Part shown: positions 8,882 to 18,079 of the stretch, piece by piece
How positions within the stretch are numbered: position 1 is the stretch's first letter
Layout: the number at the start of each line of letters is the position of its first letter
Source: Gammaproteobacteria bacterium
GTDB lineage: Bacteria > Pseudomonadota > Gammaproteobacteria > SZUA-152
Reading direction: 5' to 3'
Length of the DNA stretch: 64,000 nucleotides
NCBI GenBank assembly: GCA_032250735.1
Contig: JAVVEP010000004.1
Span: 34,842-98,841, forward strand
Notes under the pieces: model-generated
The model's database searches: none
Told to the model about the DNA's origin: nothing
The model's input: the letters and a program-made list of their open reading frames with translations, nothing else
Position numbers and translations under genes: made by a program

Positions 8882-9982
8882 CTAGAGTTTTACATCGCGC
8901 AGCTGGCTGGCCGCCACTTCCGGGCTCACCGTGTTGACGCACAGACCGGCGCCCAGCTCGAAGCCGGTGGGGATGCTGGTGCGCGGACAGATTTCCAGAT
9001 GCCAGTGATAACTGTTGTTCACCGAGTCTGGCGCATGATGCGGCCGGGTGTGCAGAAAATAATTGTACTGCGCGCCGCCCAGCACGGCGTCCAGACGCGC
9101 CATGGTGCGGCGCATGATGCCACCCAGCTCCAGCAGGTCGGTCTCGCTGATCGCCTGGAAATCGGCCTGATGATGGATGGGCAGAATATGCACCTCCCAT
9201 TCATAACGGCTGGCAAAGGGCTTGATGGCGATAAAACGTTCACCCCGCTCAATCACATACTGACCCACATCCAGCCGACGGCGCACCTTGCCGGACTCGC
9301 GATCATAAATGGTCGCTTCGAAGGTCAGCGCCTCATCGATCAATGAGCAGAAGATGCAGCGGTGATGCTTTTGATAATACTGTTCGCTGCCCAGCACCTC
9401 GGCCTGCACATTCTCCGGCACCACCGGCATGGCAATGATCTGGCTGTGGGTGTGAGGGATGCTGCCGCCGGCGGCCGGGCCGAAATTCTTGAACACCAGC
9501 ACATAACGCAGTCGCTCATCGGCGGCATATAACTGCGCCATGCGGTCGCGATAGGCGCCGAACAACATCGCCAGATGCTGCTCGCTCATCTCGTGCAGAC
9601 TGATGCCGTGATTGTGGTGGTCGATAATCACCTCATGCCGCCCATAACCATCAATAGTCTGCTGCAGGCCAAACGAGAAATCCGCGCTCGGCCGGTCGTC
9701 TCCCAGCACCGGATAGAGGTTCTCCACGATGCGCACCTGCCAGTCCCCGTGCTGCGGGTAGGTGGCGATCTGCGGTGGCGTCATGTGCTCATTGCCCGAA
9801 CAGAAGGGGCAGGTTTCCACGTGGGCGCGGGTATCGCGCGGCGCCCGCTGCTCCGCCTGTTTGGGACGCAGGCCGCGGGCGGTGGCCACCAGCACGGATT
9901 CGCTGGGTACCACCGGATTGATGCGGATCTCCCGGAGGACCTGTTCCGGCTCTGTTGCTGCACTGGATGGTGACTGTGACAC
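8882..9982 (-). CDS. galT: GalT-family hexose-1-phosphate nucleotidylyltransferase
   Basis: HIT-superfamily enzyme of 366 residues. Zinc-ligand CPFC occurs in VETCPFCSGNEHMTP. The active-site block reads FKNFGPAAGGSIPHTHSQI, so the HxHxQ motif is HTHSQ rather than the HPHGQ of typical GalT; a variant motif of this kind also occurs in the plant ADP-glucose phosphorylase branch. The C-terminal HWHLEICPR is also present. It transfers a nucleotidyl group to a sugar phosphate, and the exact sugar is uncertain. The start is GTG at 9982 with AGGAG seven bases upstream. No other Leloir gene is nearby. Confidence 0.85.
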   Translation of the reverse strand: MSQSPSSAATEPEQVLREIRINPVVPSESVLVATARGLRPKQAEQRAPRDTRAHVETCPFCSGNEHMTPPQIATYPQHGDWQVRIVENLYPVLGDDRPSADFSFGLQQTIDGYGRHEVIIDHHNHGISLHEMSEQHLAMLFGAYRDRMAQLYAADERLRYVLVFKNFGPAAGGSIPHTHSQIIAMPVVPENVQAEVLGSEQYYQKHHRCIFCSLIDEALTFEATIYDRESGKVRRRLDVGQYVIERGERFIAIKPFASRYEWEVHILPIHHQADFQAISETDLLELGGIMRRTMARLDAVLGGAQYNYFLHTRPHHAPDSVNNSYHWHLEICPRTSIPTGFELGAGLCVNTVSPEVAASQLRDVKL

Positions 9983-10103
9983 GTGGCGACTCCTGTGATT
10001 TTCCCAACTTACCTTTGCAAACTTACACCAGTCGCGGCGGTGAGCGGCTAAAACATTTTGATTCCGGCATAAATCGACAGACGATCAAAACGACCTGCAA
10101 CGG

Positions 10104-10535
10104 CTACAGCACCCAGTCGGTGAGATGCTGCTGCAGGTCCTCGACCTCGGTTTCGCTCACCACCTGCCCCCGTACCGAGATGCCCGCCGCGTGCACCGAC
10201 TGCGGATCGTGACTGATCAGCGGGTGCCAATCAAACAGGGGCTGGCCCTCCGCCAGCAGGCGATAGGCGCAGGTCTCCGGCAGCCATTGAAATTCCGCGA
10301 TACGCTCCGGCGTGAGCACGGTGCAGGCCGGCACCCGTCGCTGGCGGGCGGCATAGTCACTACAACGGCACGCCTCGATATCCAGCAAGCGGCAGGCGAC
10401 ATTGCACACATACACCTCGCCGCTGTCTTCATCTTCCAGCTTGTGCAGACAGCACTTTCCACAGCCGTCACACAGCGACTCCCACTGCGCCGCATCCATC
10501 TCCGCCAGCGGAGTCTGTTCCCAGAATCGCGACAT
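10104..10535 (-). CDS. ycgN: YcgN-family cysteine-cluster protein (UPF0260)
   Basis: 143 residues, conserved in gammaproteobacteria, function unknown. Cysteines cluster as CDGCGKCCLHKL near the start, then CNVACRLLD and CRCSDYAARQ, implying a zinc or iron-sulfur site. WLPETCAYRLLAEGQPLFDWHPL is the family's signature region. Its ATG overlaps the stop of the upstream oxidoreductase gene by one base (TGATG), so the two are probably translationally coupled. Confidence 0.92.
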   Translation of the reverse strand: MSRFWEQTPLAEMDAAQWESLCDGCGKCCLHKLEDEDSGEVYVCNVACRLLDIEACRCSDYAARQRRVPACTVLTPERIAEFQWLPETCAYRLLAEGQPLFDWHPLISHDPQSVHAAGISVRGQVVSETEVEDLQQHLTDWVL

Positions 10536-12682
10536 CAGTCGCCGCGCCGCCAGGCATGAAACCGCGCCACCCAGCGCAACAGGGCCTGCGGCTGGTGCTG
10601 CCGCCGCCAGACGCCGGCGACATATTTGTTCGCCTCCGCCAGAGTGGGATAGATATGGATGGTGCCGAGGATCTTGTTCAGGCCCAGGCCGTGTTTCATC
10701 GCCATCACGAATTCGGCGATCAGCTCGCCGGCATGGCTGCCCACAATGGTCACCCCCAGGATCCGGTCCTTGCCCGGCACGGTCAGCACCTTCACCAGCC
10801 CCTGCGCCTCGCCGTCGGCGATGGCCCGATCCAGATCATCGATACCGTAGGTGCTCACCTCATAGGCGATGCCCCTCTCCCGCGCCTCCAGCTCGTTCAG
10901 CCCCACCCGCGCCACCTCGGGGTCGGTAAAGGTGGCCCAGGGAATCACCGAATAGTCCACCCGAAAACGCCTCAGCGGCTGGAACAGGGCATTCACCGCG
11001 GCATACCAGGCCTGATGCGCCGCGGTATGGGTGAACTGATAGGGGCCGGTCACATCGCCACACACAAAGATGTTCGGATAATTGGTGCGCAGAAATTCAT
11101 CCGCCTCGATGGTACCACCGGGGGCCAGCCTTATCCCCAGCGCCTCCAGCCCGAAACCCTGCACATTGGCCTTGCGCCCCAGGGCGATCAGCAGCTGATC
11201 AAACTCGATGCGCACCTCGACGCCCTGATGCTCGCACACCAGCACCCGCTGGCCCGCCACCATCTCCGCACGCCGGGCGGCATGGCCGGTGAGCACCTGC
11301 ACGCCGTCTTGCCGAAAACACTCCTCCACCAGTTGCGCCACCTCACTATCCTCCCGGGGCAGCAGCTGGTCACCGCGCTGCACCAGCACCACCTCACTGC
11401 CCAGCCGCTGAAAGCTCTGCGCCAGCTCGCAGCCGATGGGGCCGCCGCCCAGCACCAGCAGGCGCCGCGGCCGTTGGCGCAGGCCCCACACCGTGTCCGA
11501 GGTGAGATAACCGACCGTCTCCAGTCCCTCGATGGGTGGCACCGTCGGACGCGCCCCGGTGGCGATAATGATATTTTTTGCGGTCACGGTCCTGCCGTCG
11601 ACCTCCACCGCGTAGGGCGACACAATCTTTGCCTCGGCCTGGATCACCTCCACACCGAGCCCCTGGTAGCGGGCCACCGAGTCATGCGGTTCGATCTGCC
11701 GGATGACCCGCTGCACCCGTTCCATCACCTCGGCGAAATCGAATTCCACCGTGGCCTGCTGAAAGCCATAGTCCCGGGCCCGTTTGGCATAGTGCAGCAT
11801 CCTGGCGGAGCGGATCAGCGCCTTGCTGGGTACACAGCCGGTGTTCAGGCAATCACCCCCCATGTGCTGTTTCTCGATCAGCACCACCCTGGCCTTCACC
11901 GCTGCCGCAATATAGGCCGACACCAGCCCCGCCGAGCCGCCGCCGATCACCGCGATGTTGTAGTCAAACCGCCGGGGTTTGGGATAGGCCCTGAGCGCGC
12001 GCCGCGACGTGATAAAGGCCACCCCCTTTTTGGCCAGCAGGGGGAAGAGGCCCAGCAGGGCAAAGGACAGGATCAGCCCCGGCGACAGGATGTCCGCCGG
12101 CGATGCCAGCGCACCCAGCTGACTGCCCGCGTTCACATAGACAATGGTGCCCGGCAACATGCCGAGCTGGCTGATGAGATAAAACCGCCATGCCTTCATC
12201 GGCGTCAGGCCCATCACCAGGTTGATCATAAAAAAGGGAAACAGGGGGATGAGGCGCAGGGTGAACAGGTAAAAGCCCCCTTCGCGCTGCACCCCGGCAT
12301 TGATCGCCTTCAGTTTGTCGCCAAACCGCTGCTGCACAAAATCGCGCAACACAAAGCGTGACACCAGAAAGGCCAGGGTGGCGCCGATGGTGCTGGCAAA
12401 GGAGATGACCACCAGCCCGGTGGCCAGCCCGAACACCGCGCCACCGGCCAGGGTCATCACCGTGGCGCCCGGCAGCGACAGGGCGGTCACCGCCACATAG
12501 ATAAGAAAGTAGGCGAGCAGGGTCATCAGCCGGTTGTCGGCATAGAAGTCCAGCAAGGACTGATGCCGGGATTGGAGATAGTCCAGGCTCAGGTACTGAT
12601 CGAGACCCAGGCCGAAAAAGGCCCCGGCCAGGATCAGCACCAGCAGGATCAGCCACAGGCGGGGGCTCAACAACGACTTCAT
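10535..12682 (-). CDS. TVP38/TMEM64 membrane domain fused to a pyridine-nucleotide disulfide oxidoreductase
   Basis: 715 residues, two domains. Residues 1-~225 are a TVP38/TMEM64 (SNARE-associated, DedA-like) membrane domain with five or six hydrophobic segments and LSLPGATVMTLAGGAVFG. From ~residue 240 there is a flavoprotein: GGGSAGLVSAYIAAAVKA (FAD), redox pair GGDCLNTGCVPSK (C-x4-C), NAD site LGGGPIGCELAQ, second FAD site FVCGDVTG, and a C-terminal HIYPTLAEANK like mercuric reductase and lipoamide dehydrogenase. The fusion places a dithiol reductase at the cytoplasmic membrane face. The ATG at 12682 has AAGGAAT. It lacks a mercury-binding N-terminal domain, so a mercury role is not supported. 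Confidence 0.92.
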   Translation of the reverse strand: MKSLLSPRLWLILLVLILAGAFFGLGLDQYLSLDYLQSRHQSLLDFYADNRLMTLLAYFLIYVAVTALSLPGATVMTLAGGAVFGLATGLVVISFASTIGATLAFLVSRFVLRDFVQQRFGDKLKAINAGVQREGGFYLFTLRLIPLFPFFMINLVMGLTPMKAWRFYLISQLGMLPGTIVYVNAGSQLGALASPADILSPGLILSFALLGLFPLLAKKGVAFITSRRALRAYPKPRRFDYNIAVIGGGSAGLVSAYIAAAVKARVVLIEKQHMGGDCLNTGCVPSKALIRSARMLHYAKRARDYGFQQATVEFDFAEVMERVQRVIRQIEPHDSVARYQGLGVEVIQAEAKIVSPYAVEVDGRTVTAKNIIIATGARPTVPPIEGLETVGYLTSDTVWGLRQRPRRLLVLGGGPIGCELAQSFQRLGSEVVLVQRGDQLLPREDSEVAQLVEECFRQDGVQVLTGHAARRAEMVAGQRVLVCEHQGVEVRIEFDQLLIALGRKANVQGFGLEALGIRLAPGGTIEADEFLRTNYPNIFVCGDVTGPYQFTHTAAHQAWYAAVNALFQPLRRFRVDYSVIPWATFTDPEVARVGLNELEARERGIAYEVSTYGIDDLDRAIADGEAQGLVKVLTVPGKDRILGVTIVGSHAGELIAEFVMAMKHGLGLNKILGTIHIYPTLAEANKYVAGVWRRQHQPQALLRWVARFHAWRRGD

Positions 12683-12976
12683 GGGGATTCCTTGATTGAC
12701 ATCATTTATTTGTTCTTCCGCCATGCAGTCTCGGCACACTTGCCCGCGTTACACCTGGCAGGGGTGTGGACCTATTCGCGCAGCGGATGGCGTACAATCG
12801 AAACCTCATCTATTTGTCTATTGTCTATCGCCACACGCTGTTGCAATACTCTTGCATTACTATGACACACCCTTAACCGCGCGGCAGTATTGCGCCAGCG
12901 TACGGCGCATACGCTTCGCCACAGTGATTTGCCACAGCGATTTTCCACAACAACCTGACGACCCCCCGAGGCAGCC

Positions 12977-13261
12977 ATGAACCAACCCGACCACAGCACC
13001 GAATCCCGCATCCTCTCGATGGTGAAGAAGGTGCTCACCAATATCGCCAAGGATACCCACACCGCCCCCGGCATGCGCCACCCCCTGTCCGACAGCACCA
13101 TCAACGACATGCGCGCCTGTCTGGACCTCATTGTCTCCCGCGAGGCCGAGCTCAATGCCCAGGGCGGCAATGTCACCCCCCAAAAGCCCCGCTTCATCGA
13201 CGAGCCCAGCGACCGCGTTGTGGTCCAGTTCGATCCCCGCAAGCCCGCCGACAAGTCCTGA
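12977..13261 (+). CDS. Conserved hypothetical protein, 94 residues
   Basis: Small soluble protein with no membrane segment. The central stretch MVKKVLTNIAKDTHTAPGMR followed by HPLSDSTINDMRACLDLI is similar to short proteins I recall from other gammaproteobacteria, whose function is not established. GAGG lies five bases upstream of the ATG at 12977. The coding pattern (third-position GC) matches its neighbours. It is divergent from the oxidoreductase gene. Confidence 0.75.
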   Translation: MNQPDHSTESRILSMVKKVLTNIAKDTHTAPGMRHPLSDSTINDMRACLDLIVSREAELNAQGGNVTPQKPRFIDEPSDRVVVQFDPRKPADKS

Positions 13262-13317
13262 GAGCCACCCGTTCACCCACCCCTTTTCGCACACTCCCGG
13301 GGCCAGCAGCCCCTTCC

Positions 13318-13343
13318 AGGTCCGCCAGGCTCCGGGCGGGCCT
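13318..13343 (+). terminator. Possible hairpin downstream of the small conserved gene
   Basis: A nine-pair GC-rich stem (AGGTCCGCC at 13318-13326 with GGCGGGCCT at 13335-13343, one G-T pair) with an eight-base loop, about 57 bp past the stop. No T run follows, so intrinsic termination is doubtful. Confidence 0.35.
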
Positions 13344-13481
13344 AACCACTGCTGACGTTCACGAAAACGATAACCTTACCGGTACTTTGGCCTGGCGAAT
13401 GATACATCGCTGCGGCATAGACTATATTGAATAGGTAGGCAGATGGCTCACCGCCGGTGCCGTAAAAGGGAGTTGACGGAC

Positions 13482-16127
13482 ATGCGATTTTTCAGATGCC
13501 ACAGTTTACAGTCACTGGCGATAATGCTTGTGCTACTACTCGCCGCCTGTAGTGGCGGTGGCGGCGGCGGTGACGGTGGTTCCAGCTCCCCGACATCGCT
13601 CCCCTCCAGCCTCACCCGCATTGACATCACCCCCAGCCAACCCTCCCTCGCCAAGGGTACCGCGCTCTCACTTACCGCTACCGGCATCTACAGCGACAAC
13701 ACTACCCGGGTGTTGAATGGGGAGGTCAGCTGGCAGTCCAGCGACACTACTATCGCCACCATCGACGACAGCGGGAAGATCGCCGCCGTCGATGCCGGCA
13801 CGGTGACTATTGATGCCAGCCTGGGCAGTGTCAGCGCCCAGATAGAGCTCGACGTCAAGGCGGCGGAACTGATTCAGCTGCTCATCACCCCCGAGGCCCC
13901 GGTGCTGCCCCAGGGCACCACCCTCGACCTGTCCGCGCGGGGACTGTACAGCGACGGCAGCAATCAGGTGCTCACCCAGCAGGTCAGCTGGGAGAGTGAC
14001 GACAGCAGTATTGTGGTGATCGATGTCGCGGGGCGGGCACAGCCGCAAGCCATCGGCAGCACCACGGTCCGCGCCACGCTGGCGGGCATTACCGGCAGCC
14101 AGACCCTCACCGTGAGCGATGCCGTATTGGAAAGCATCGAGGTCAGCGCCGCGTCCGGCAGCCTGCCTCTGGCCCACTCACAGCCGCTGCTCGCCCTGGG
14201 CCATTTCAGCGATAACCGGCTGCAGGATATTACCGAACAGGTGGACTGGACGAGCAGCGCACCCAATATCCTGGCCATCAGCACTGCCAGCGGCAGTCGC
14301 GGCCTGGCCACCGCCCTGGCCATCGGCGAGGTGACCATAACGGCCAGCCTGGTGACGACCGGCGGTACAGTCAGCGGCACCCTGGATCAGCGCGTCACCG
14401 CCGCCACCCTGGTCAGCATCGAGATCTCCCCGCCCAGTGCGTATCTGGCCGTCGGCACCCGGCAGGATTTTCGGGCTACCGGTCGCTACTCCGACGACAG
14501 CATTCGGGATATCACCAGCGCGGCCAGCTGGGTTAGCGCCGACGCCGGTGTGGCCCTGGCCAGCAATGTGGTCGACGAGCAGGGCCAGACCCTCGCCCTG
14601 GCGGCGGGTAACACCACCATCACCGCCAGCCTGGACGGCGTCAGCGGCGAGGCCAGTCTGGTGGTCAGTTCGGCAAAGCTGCTCTCCATCACGGTGCTGC
14701 CAGCGGAGCTGTCGCTGCCGCTGAGCATCCAACAGACCCTGCGTGCCGAGGGCAATTTTTCCGATGGCTCGGTGCAGGACCTCGATGGCCAGGTGAGCTG
14801 GGAGTCCGAGCGGCCCACCATCGCCGCCATCGATGCGGGGACACTCAGCACCCTGCAGCCGGGCAGCGCCCGCATCAGCGCCCGGCTGGGAGCGGTGACC
14901 GGATACAGCCTGGTGACCGTCAACGCTGCCACCCTGGACAGTCTGCGGATCGATCCCCCCAGCTCGACCCTGGCCATCGGCACCCAAACCCAGCTGCAGG
15001 CCTTCGCCCTCGATACCGACGATAAGGAATGGGATGTCACCCAGCAGGTCAGCTGGGACACGGCGATCCCGGCGGACAGCACCCGGCTGCGCGCCGACAA
15101 CAGTGCGGGCCAGCAGGGGCAGTTGACGGCTCTGGGCGGCAGCGGCGATGTCCTGGTGACCGCCAACCTGTATGAGATGCAGGCACAGAGCACCATCAGC
15201 ATCAGCAATGCCAGCCTCAGCGGGCTGCGCATCACTGCCGCCAGCGACAGTCTGGACAGCGCCGAGGCCCAGCAGCTCACCGCCTGGGCCGATTTTGATG
15301 ACAGCAGCAGCCAGGCGCTCGACGCGCAGGTGATCTGGAGCTCCGATCGACCGGGCCTGGCCACGGTCAGCAACCAGGCCGCCGATCGCGGCCGGGTGCT
15401 AGCCGGCATCGGGGTCAGCGGCGACGCTGTCATCAGCGCCCATTTCGGCGGCCTCAGCGCCGCGTTTGACCTGACCATCAGTGACACCCCCCAACGACCG
15501 GTGTCCCTGGTGGTGCTCGCCACGCCCAACGCCCTGCTCAATAACGACATCGATCCCAGCGCCATCGAGGTGCGGGTACGGGCCGCCGACCCCACCAGCA
15601 GTGTTGCCGACGGCACCGAGGTCACGCTACAGGTCAGTCAGACGGGCAGCCCCCTGGGCAGCCCGGTGGTCCTGGGCACCACCGACGGCATCGCCAGCAC
15701 CCGCCTCACCGCCACGGAGACCGGCCTGCTACAGATCGAGGCCAGTATTGACCCCGCCCTGCGCAACACCACCACCCTCTACAGCACCGCGAATCTGTTC
15801 GAGGTCATTGCCGGCGCCGCCTTTGACGATGCCCCGGCCGGTAGCGGCCCGCTGCTGCCGAAGGACACCCGTTTCGGGTTTTTCATGTTCAACCTGTCCA
15901 ATCGGGATTTTCGACTGGACAAATTTGAGCTGTTTAACGACGGCGCCGTCCTCTTCACCACCACCAAGGCCTCTGACCTCAGCGGCAACCAGCTCAGCGG
16001 CGGACTGAAAATGGGCATCATCTATACCCTGACCACCGACATCACCGCTAATGGTATAGAAGGACACTACTCTCTCACCGACCTGGTCACCGGGATCCAA
16101 TTCAAGCTCAAGTTTATCCGCCCCTGA
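13482..16127 (+). CDS. Large lipoprotein with tandem bacterial Ig-like domains
   Basis: 881 residues. A lipoprotein signal ends in LLLAAC, followed by a Gly/Ser linker, so it is membrane-anchored by lipid. Then come seven Big_2-type repeats of roughly 85-100 residues, each starting like LTRIDITPSQPSLAKGT, LVSIEISPPSAYLAVGT or LDSLRIDPPSSTLAIGT, with a mid-repeat W(E/Q)S-D motif and a closing GxVT/A-I-S-A-x-L strand. A Big_1-like domain (RPVSLVVLATPNALLNNDID) and a unique ~110-residue C-terminal domain follow. Such proteins act in surface structures, adhesion or scaffolding; the ligand is unknown. The ATG at 13482 has AAAGGGAG; an upstream in-frame ATG would spoil the signal peptide. Confidence 0.88.
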   Translation: MRFFRCHSLQSLAIMLVLLLAACSGGGGGGDGGSSSPTSLPSSLTRIDITPSQPSLAKGTALSLTATGIYSDNTTRVLNGEVSWQSSDTTIATIDDSGKIAAVDAGTVTIDASLGSVSAQIELDVKAAELIQLLITPEAPVLPQGTTLDLSARGLYSDGSNQVLTQQVSWESDDSSIVVIDVAGRAQPQAIGSTTVRATLAGITGSQTLTVSDAVLESIEVSAASGSLPLAHSQPLLALGHFSDNRLQDITEQVDWTSSAPNILAISTASGSRGLATALAIGEVTITASLVTTGGTVSGTLDQRVTAATLVSIEISPPSAYLAVGTRQDFRATGRYSDDSIRDITSAASWVSADAGVALASNVVDEQGQTLALAAGNTTITASLDGVSGEASLVVSSAKLLSITVLPAELSLPLSIQQTLRAEGNFSDGSVQDLDGQVSWESERPTIAAIDAGTLSTLQPGSARISARLGAVTGYSLVTVNAATLDSLRIDPPSSTLAIGTQTQLQAFALDTDDKEWDVTQQVSWDTAIPADSTRLRADNSAGQQGQLTALGGSGDVLVTANLYEMQAQSTISISNASLSGLRITAASDSLDSAEAQQLTAWADFDDSSSQALDAQVIWSSDRPGLATVSNQAADRGRVLAGIGVSGDAVISAHFGGLSAAFDLTISDTPQRPVSLVVLATPNALLNNDIDPSAIEVRVRAADPTSSVADGTEVTLQVSQTGSPLGSPVVLGTTDGIASTRLTATETGLLQIEASIDPALRNTTTLYSTANLFEVIAGAAFDDAPAGSGPLLPKDTRFGFFMFNLSNRDFRLDKFELFNDGAVLFTTTKASDLSGNQLSGGLKMGIIYTLTTDITANGIEGHYSLTDLVTGIQFKLKFIRP

Positions 16128-16164
16128 TCCTGCACCTATAATCCTGCACCCCTAGTCCCGCACA
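16128..16164. repeat. Three 14-bp-spaced repeats after the Ig-like gene
   Basis: TCCTGCACC at 16128 and 16142 and the variant TCCCGCAC at 16156 recur with 14-bp period immediately after the stop codon. It is a minor degenerate tandem repeat. Confidence 0.7.
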
Positions 16165-16229
16165 CAGTCGCCCGCCACGGGCGGCCTAGCGGGTGGATGA
16201 GTGGGTGGTGAGGATCGTGAAAAAATAAA

Positions 16230-16305
<76 letters not shown>

Positions 16306-16399
16306 GTGGTATGGCGTGGGATTAAGACGAAGCGCTGGATCGCCAGGCTGGCGCGAGTATAAAGAGGGGTGCGGCTAAGGACAACTGTGCCGCGCGGCT

Positions 16400-16810
16400 T
16401 TATGGGGTTAAACGCACCCGCACGATGATATCGACCCCCTCCAGGACGGTCCCCGCAGGCGGGGGCGGCAGCGCCTGCAGCATCAGGTGCTGGGCATCGA
16501 TGTCTTCCAGCTGACCGGTATCGACATTGAAAAAGTGGTGATGCACGCTGGGATTGGAATCATAAAACACCCGGCTGGGGTCGACGATCACCTCGCGAAT
16601 CAGCCCCTTGCGGGCGAACAGGCCCAGGGTGTTGTACACCGTCGCCTTGGAGGCCACGCTGCCGGACTGATTCACCCGCTCCAGCACCTGCTCGGCAGAG
16701 ACGTGTTGCGGCCGGTCAAACAGGATTTCTGCAATCTGGCGACGCTGCTGGGTGGGTGCGATGCCACACTGCTGAAATAGGTCGTCGACGGAGGGGACTG
16801 TCTGATTCAT
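16400..16810 (-). CDS. Fur-family regulator, Irr-like (no CxxC)
   Basis: 136 residues. Winged-helix N-terminal half: APTQQRRQIAEILFDRPQHV and ASKATVYNTLGLFARKGLIR. The metal-sensing region reads SVHHHFFNVDTGQLEDI, where Fur has HHDHLICLDCG; the CxxC structural-zinc cysteines are missing and a His triplet is kept. That pattern is typical of Irr-type members, which in alphaproteobacteria sense haem/iron status, so a haem or metal response is plausible but not shown. It probably lies at the end of the minus-strand run from the kinase gene through thiO, 84 bp past thiO. Confidence 0.87.
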   Translation of the reverse strand: MNQTVPSVDDLFQQCGIAPTQQRRQIAEILFDRPQHVSAEQVLERVNQSGSVASKATVYNTLGLFARKGLIREVIVDPSRVFYDSNPSVHHHFFNVDTGQLEDIDAQHLMLQALPPPPAGTVLEGVDIIVRVRLTP

Positions 16811-16894
16811 TGGTTCGTGCCCAGGCTGTTTCTACCACGCGGCCAGTATATCGCCGCAAATACACAGTGTGCAATGTCGCGCCGGCGGCCCGGC

Positions 16895-17992
16895 CTATAC
16901 CGTGCTGGCGCAGGCGGCCAGCTGATAGGGTGTCGGATCCAGGATCGGCGTGCGCTCCAGCACAATGTCCGCCAGCAGTTCGGCCGAGGCCAGCCCCATG
17001 ACCACCCCATTGCGAAAATGCCCGGCATTGATGTAGAGGCCGTCTACCTTCGGGTGGGCGCTGATAAACGGGATGCCGCTGGGGGAGCCCGGGCGCAGGC
17101 CGGCCCAATGGCGCTCCACCGGTACCTCCGCCAGCTCAGGCACCAGGGCGCAGGCCACCGCAATCAGGTCATTGCGCGCCTCGACGGTGACGGTCTTGTC
17201 GAAGCCCACCTCTTCCATCGTGCTGCCGGCCAGTATGCGGCCATCACGGCGCGGGATCAGGTAGTGTCCCTGATGCAGGACCACATGGTTGAGCAGGCCC
17301 GGCGACCCGCGAAACAGGATCATCTGCCCGCGCACCGGCATCACCGGCACCTCCTGCCCCAGATCCTTGAGCAGGGTGGCGCTCCAGGCGCCGCAGGCGA
17401 TGATGACGCGGTCCGCCAGCACTTCGTTATATTCGGTGCGCACGCCGTTGATGCGCCCCTTTTTGGTCAGCAGGTGCGTGACCTCGGTGTCTTCCGCCAC
17501 CCGCACCCCACGCTTGAGGAGATCCTGACGCAGGGCCTGGACCAGGAAGGGATTGCGTATCTGCGCCACCTCGGGCATCCACAGGCCGGCGGCGTGCCCT
17601 GCTCGCAGCGCCGGCTCCAGCCCCCGGATCTGCGGCCCATCGACCGCCTGCGCCGTGACCTGTTGCGCCGCCGCCCAGGCCATCCCCGGTTCGCGCTGAT
17701 CCTCGTCCAGCACCAGCAGGCCGCTCCGGGTCCACTCCGTATCGATCCCCGTATCGCGCTCAAGCTCATTCGCCAGGGCCGGATAACGGGCCTGACTCCA
17801 TGTCGCCAGCTCGTTCACCGGCCGGGCGTAGCGCCAGGGATACAGGGGCGAAAGGATGCCGCCGCCCGCCCACGAGGATTCCTTGCCCAGCTGGGCCCGC
17901 TCGATGAGCGTCACCTTCGCCCCCGTCCGACTGAGCGCGCGTGCGCTGAGCAGGCCGATGAGGCCACCGCCGACAATTAAAAAGTCCGTCAT
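16895..17992 (-). CDS. thiO: Glycine oxidase ThiO (FAD-dependent)
   Basis: 365-residue DAO-family flavoenzyme. N-terminal FAD site FLIVGGGLIGLLSARALSR, then SSWAGGGILSPLYPWRY, a ThiO hallmark. C-terminal GLRPGSPSGIPFISAHP and GHFRNGVVMGLASAELLADI are also typical. ThiO oxidises glycine to the imine used to build the thiazole of thiamine. No other thi gene is in the window. It lies 87 bp downstream of a kinase gene on the same strand. Confidence 0.93.
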   Translation of the reverse strand: MTDFLIVGGGLIGLLSARALSRTGAKVTLIERAQLGKESSWAGGGILSPLYPWRYARPVNELATWSQARYPALANELERDTGIDTEWTRSGLLVLDEDQREPGMAWAAAQQVTAQAVDGPQIRGLEPALRAGHAAGLWMPEVAQIRNPFLVQALRQDLLKRGVRVAEDTEVTHLLTKKGRINGVRTEYNEVLADRVIIACGAWSATLLKDLGQEVPVMPVRGQMILFRGSPGLLNHVVLHQGHYLIPRRDGRILAGSTMEEVGFDKTVTVEARNDLIAVACALVPELAEVPVERHWAGLRPGSPSGIPFISAHPKVDGLYINAGHFRNGVVMGLASAELLADIVLERTPILDPTPYQLAACASTV

Positions 17993-18079
17993 GATCTTCT
18001 GCTCAGCGCCTGCATTTTTGCTTCCGGGTTGATGGGTCTTGTTGCGTTCGGGTTTACGCGCCAGGCCACTCGGCGACGA

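Noticed and set aside
8700..9200. Upstream extension of the metallo-hydrolase frame
   Set aside because: It overlaps the galT 3' end, adds no domain, and the signal peptide with AAGGAGAT starts at 8699.
10556..12361. 601-codon open frame on the plus strand opposite the TVP38-oxidoreductase gene
   Set aside because: It is the antisense shadow of a gene with clear FAD, NAD and redox motifs. The translation is His/Gln/Arg-rich without domains, as expected from high third-position GC.
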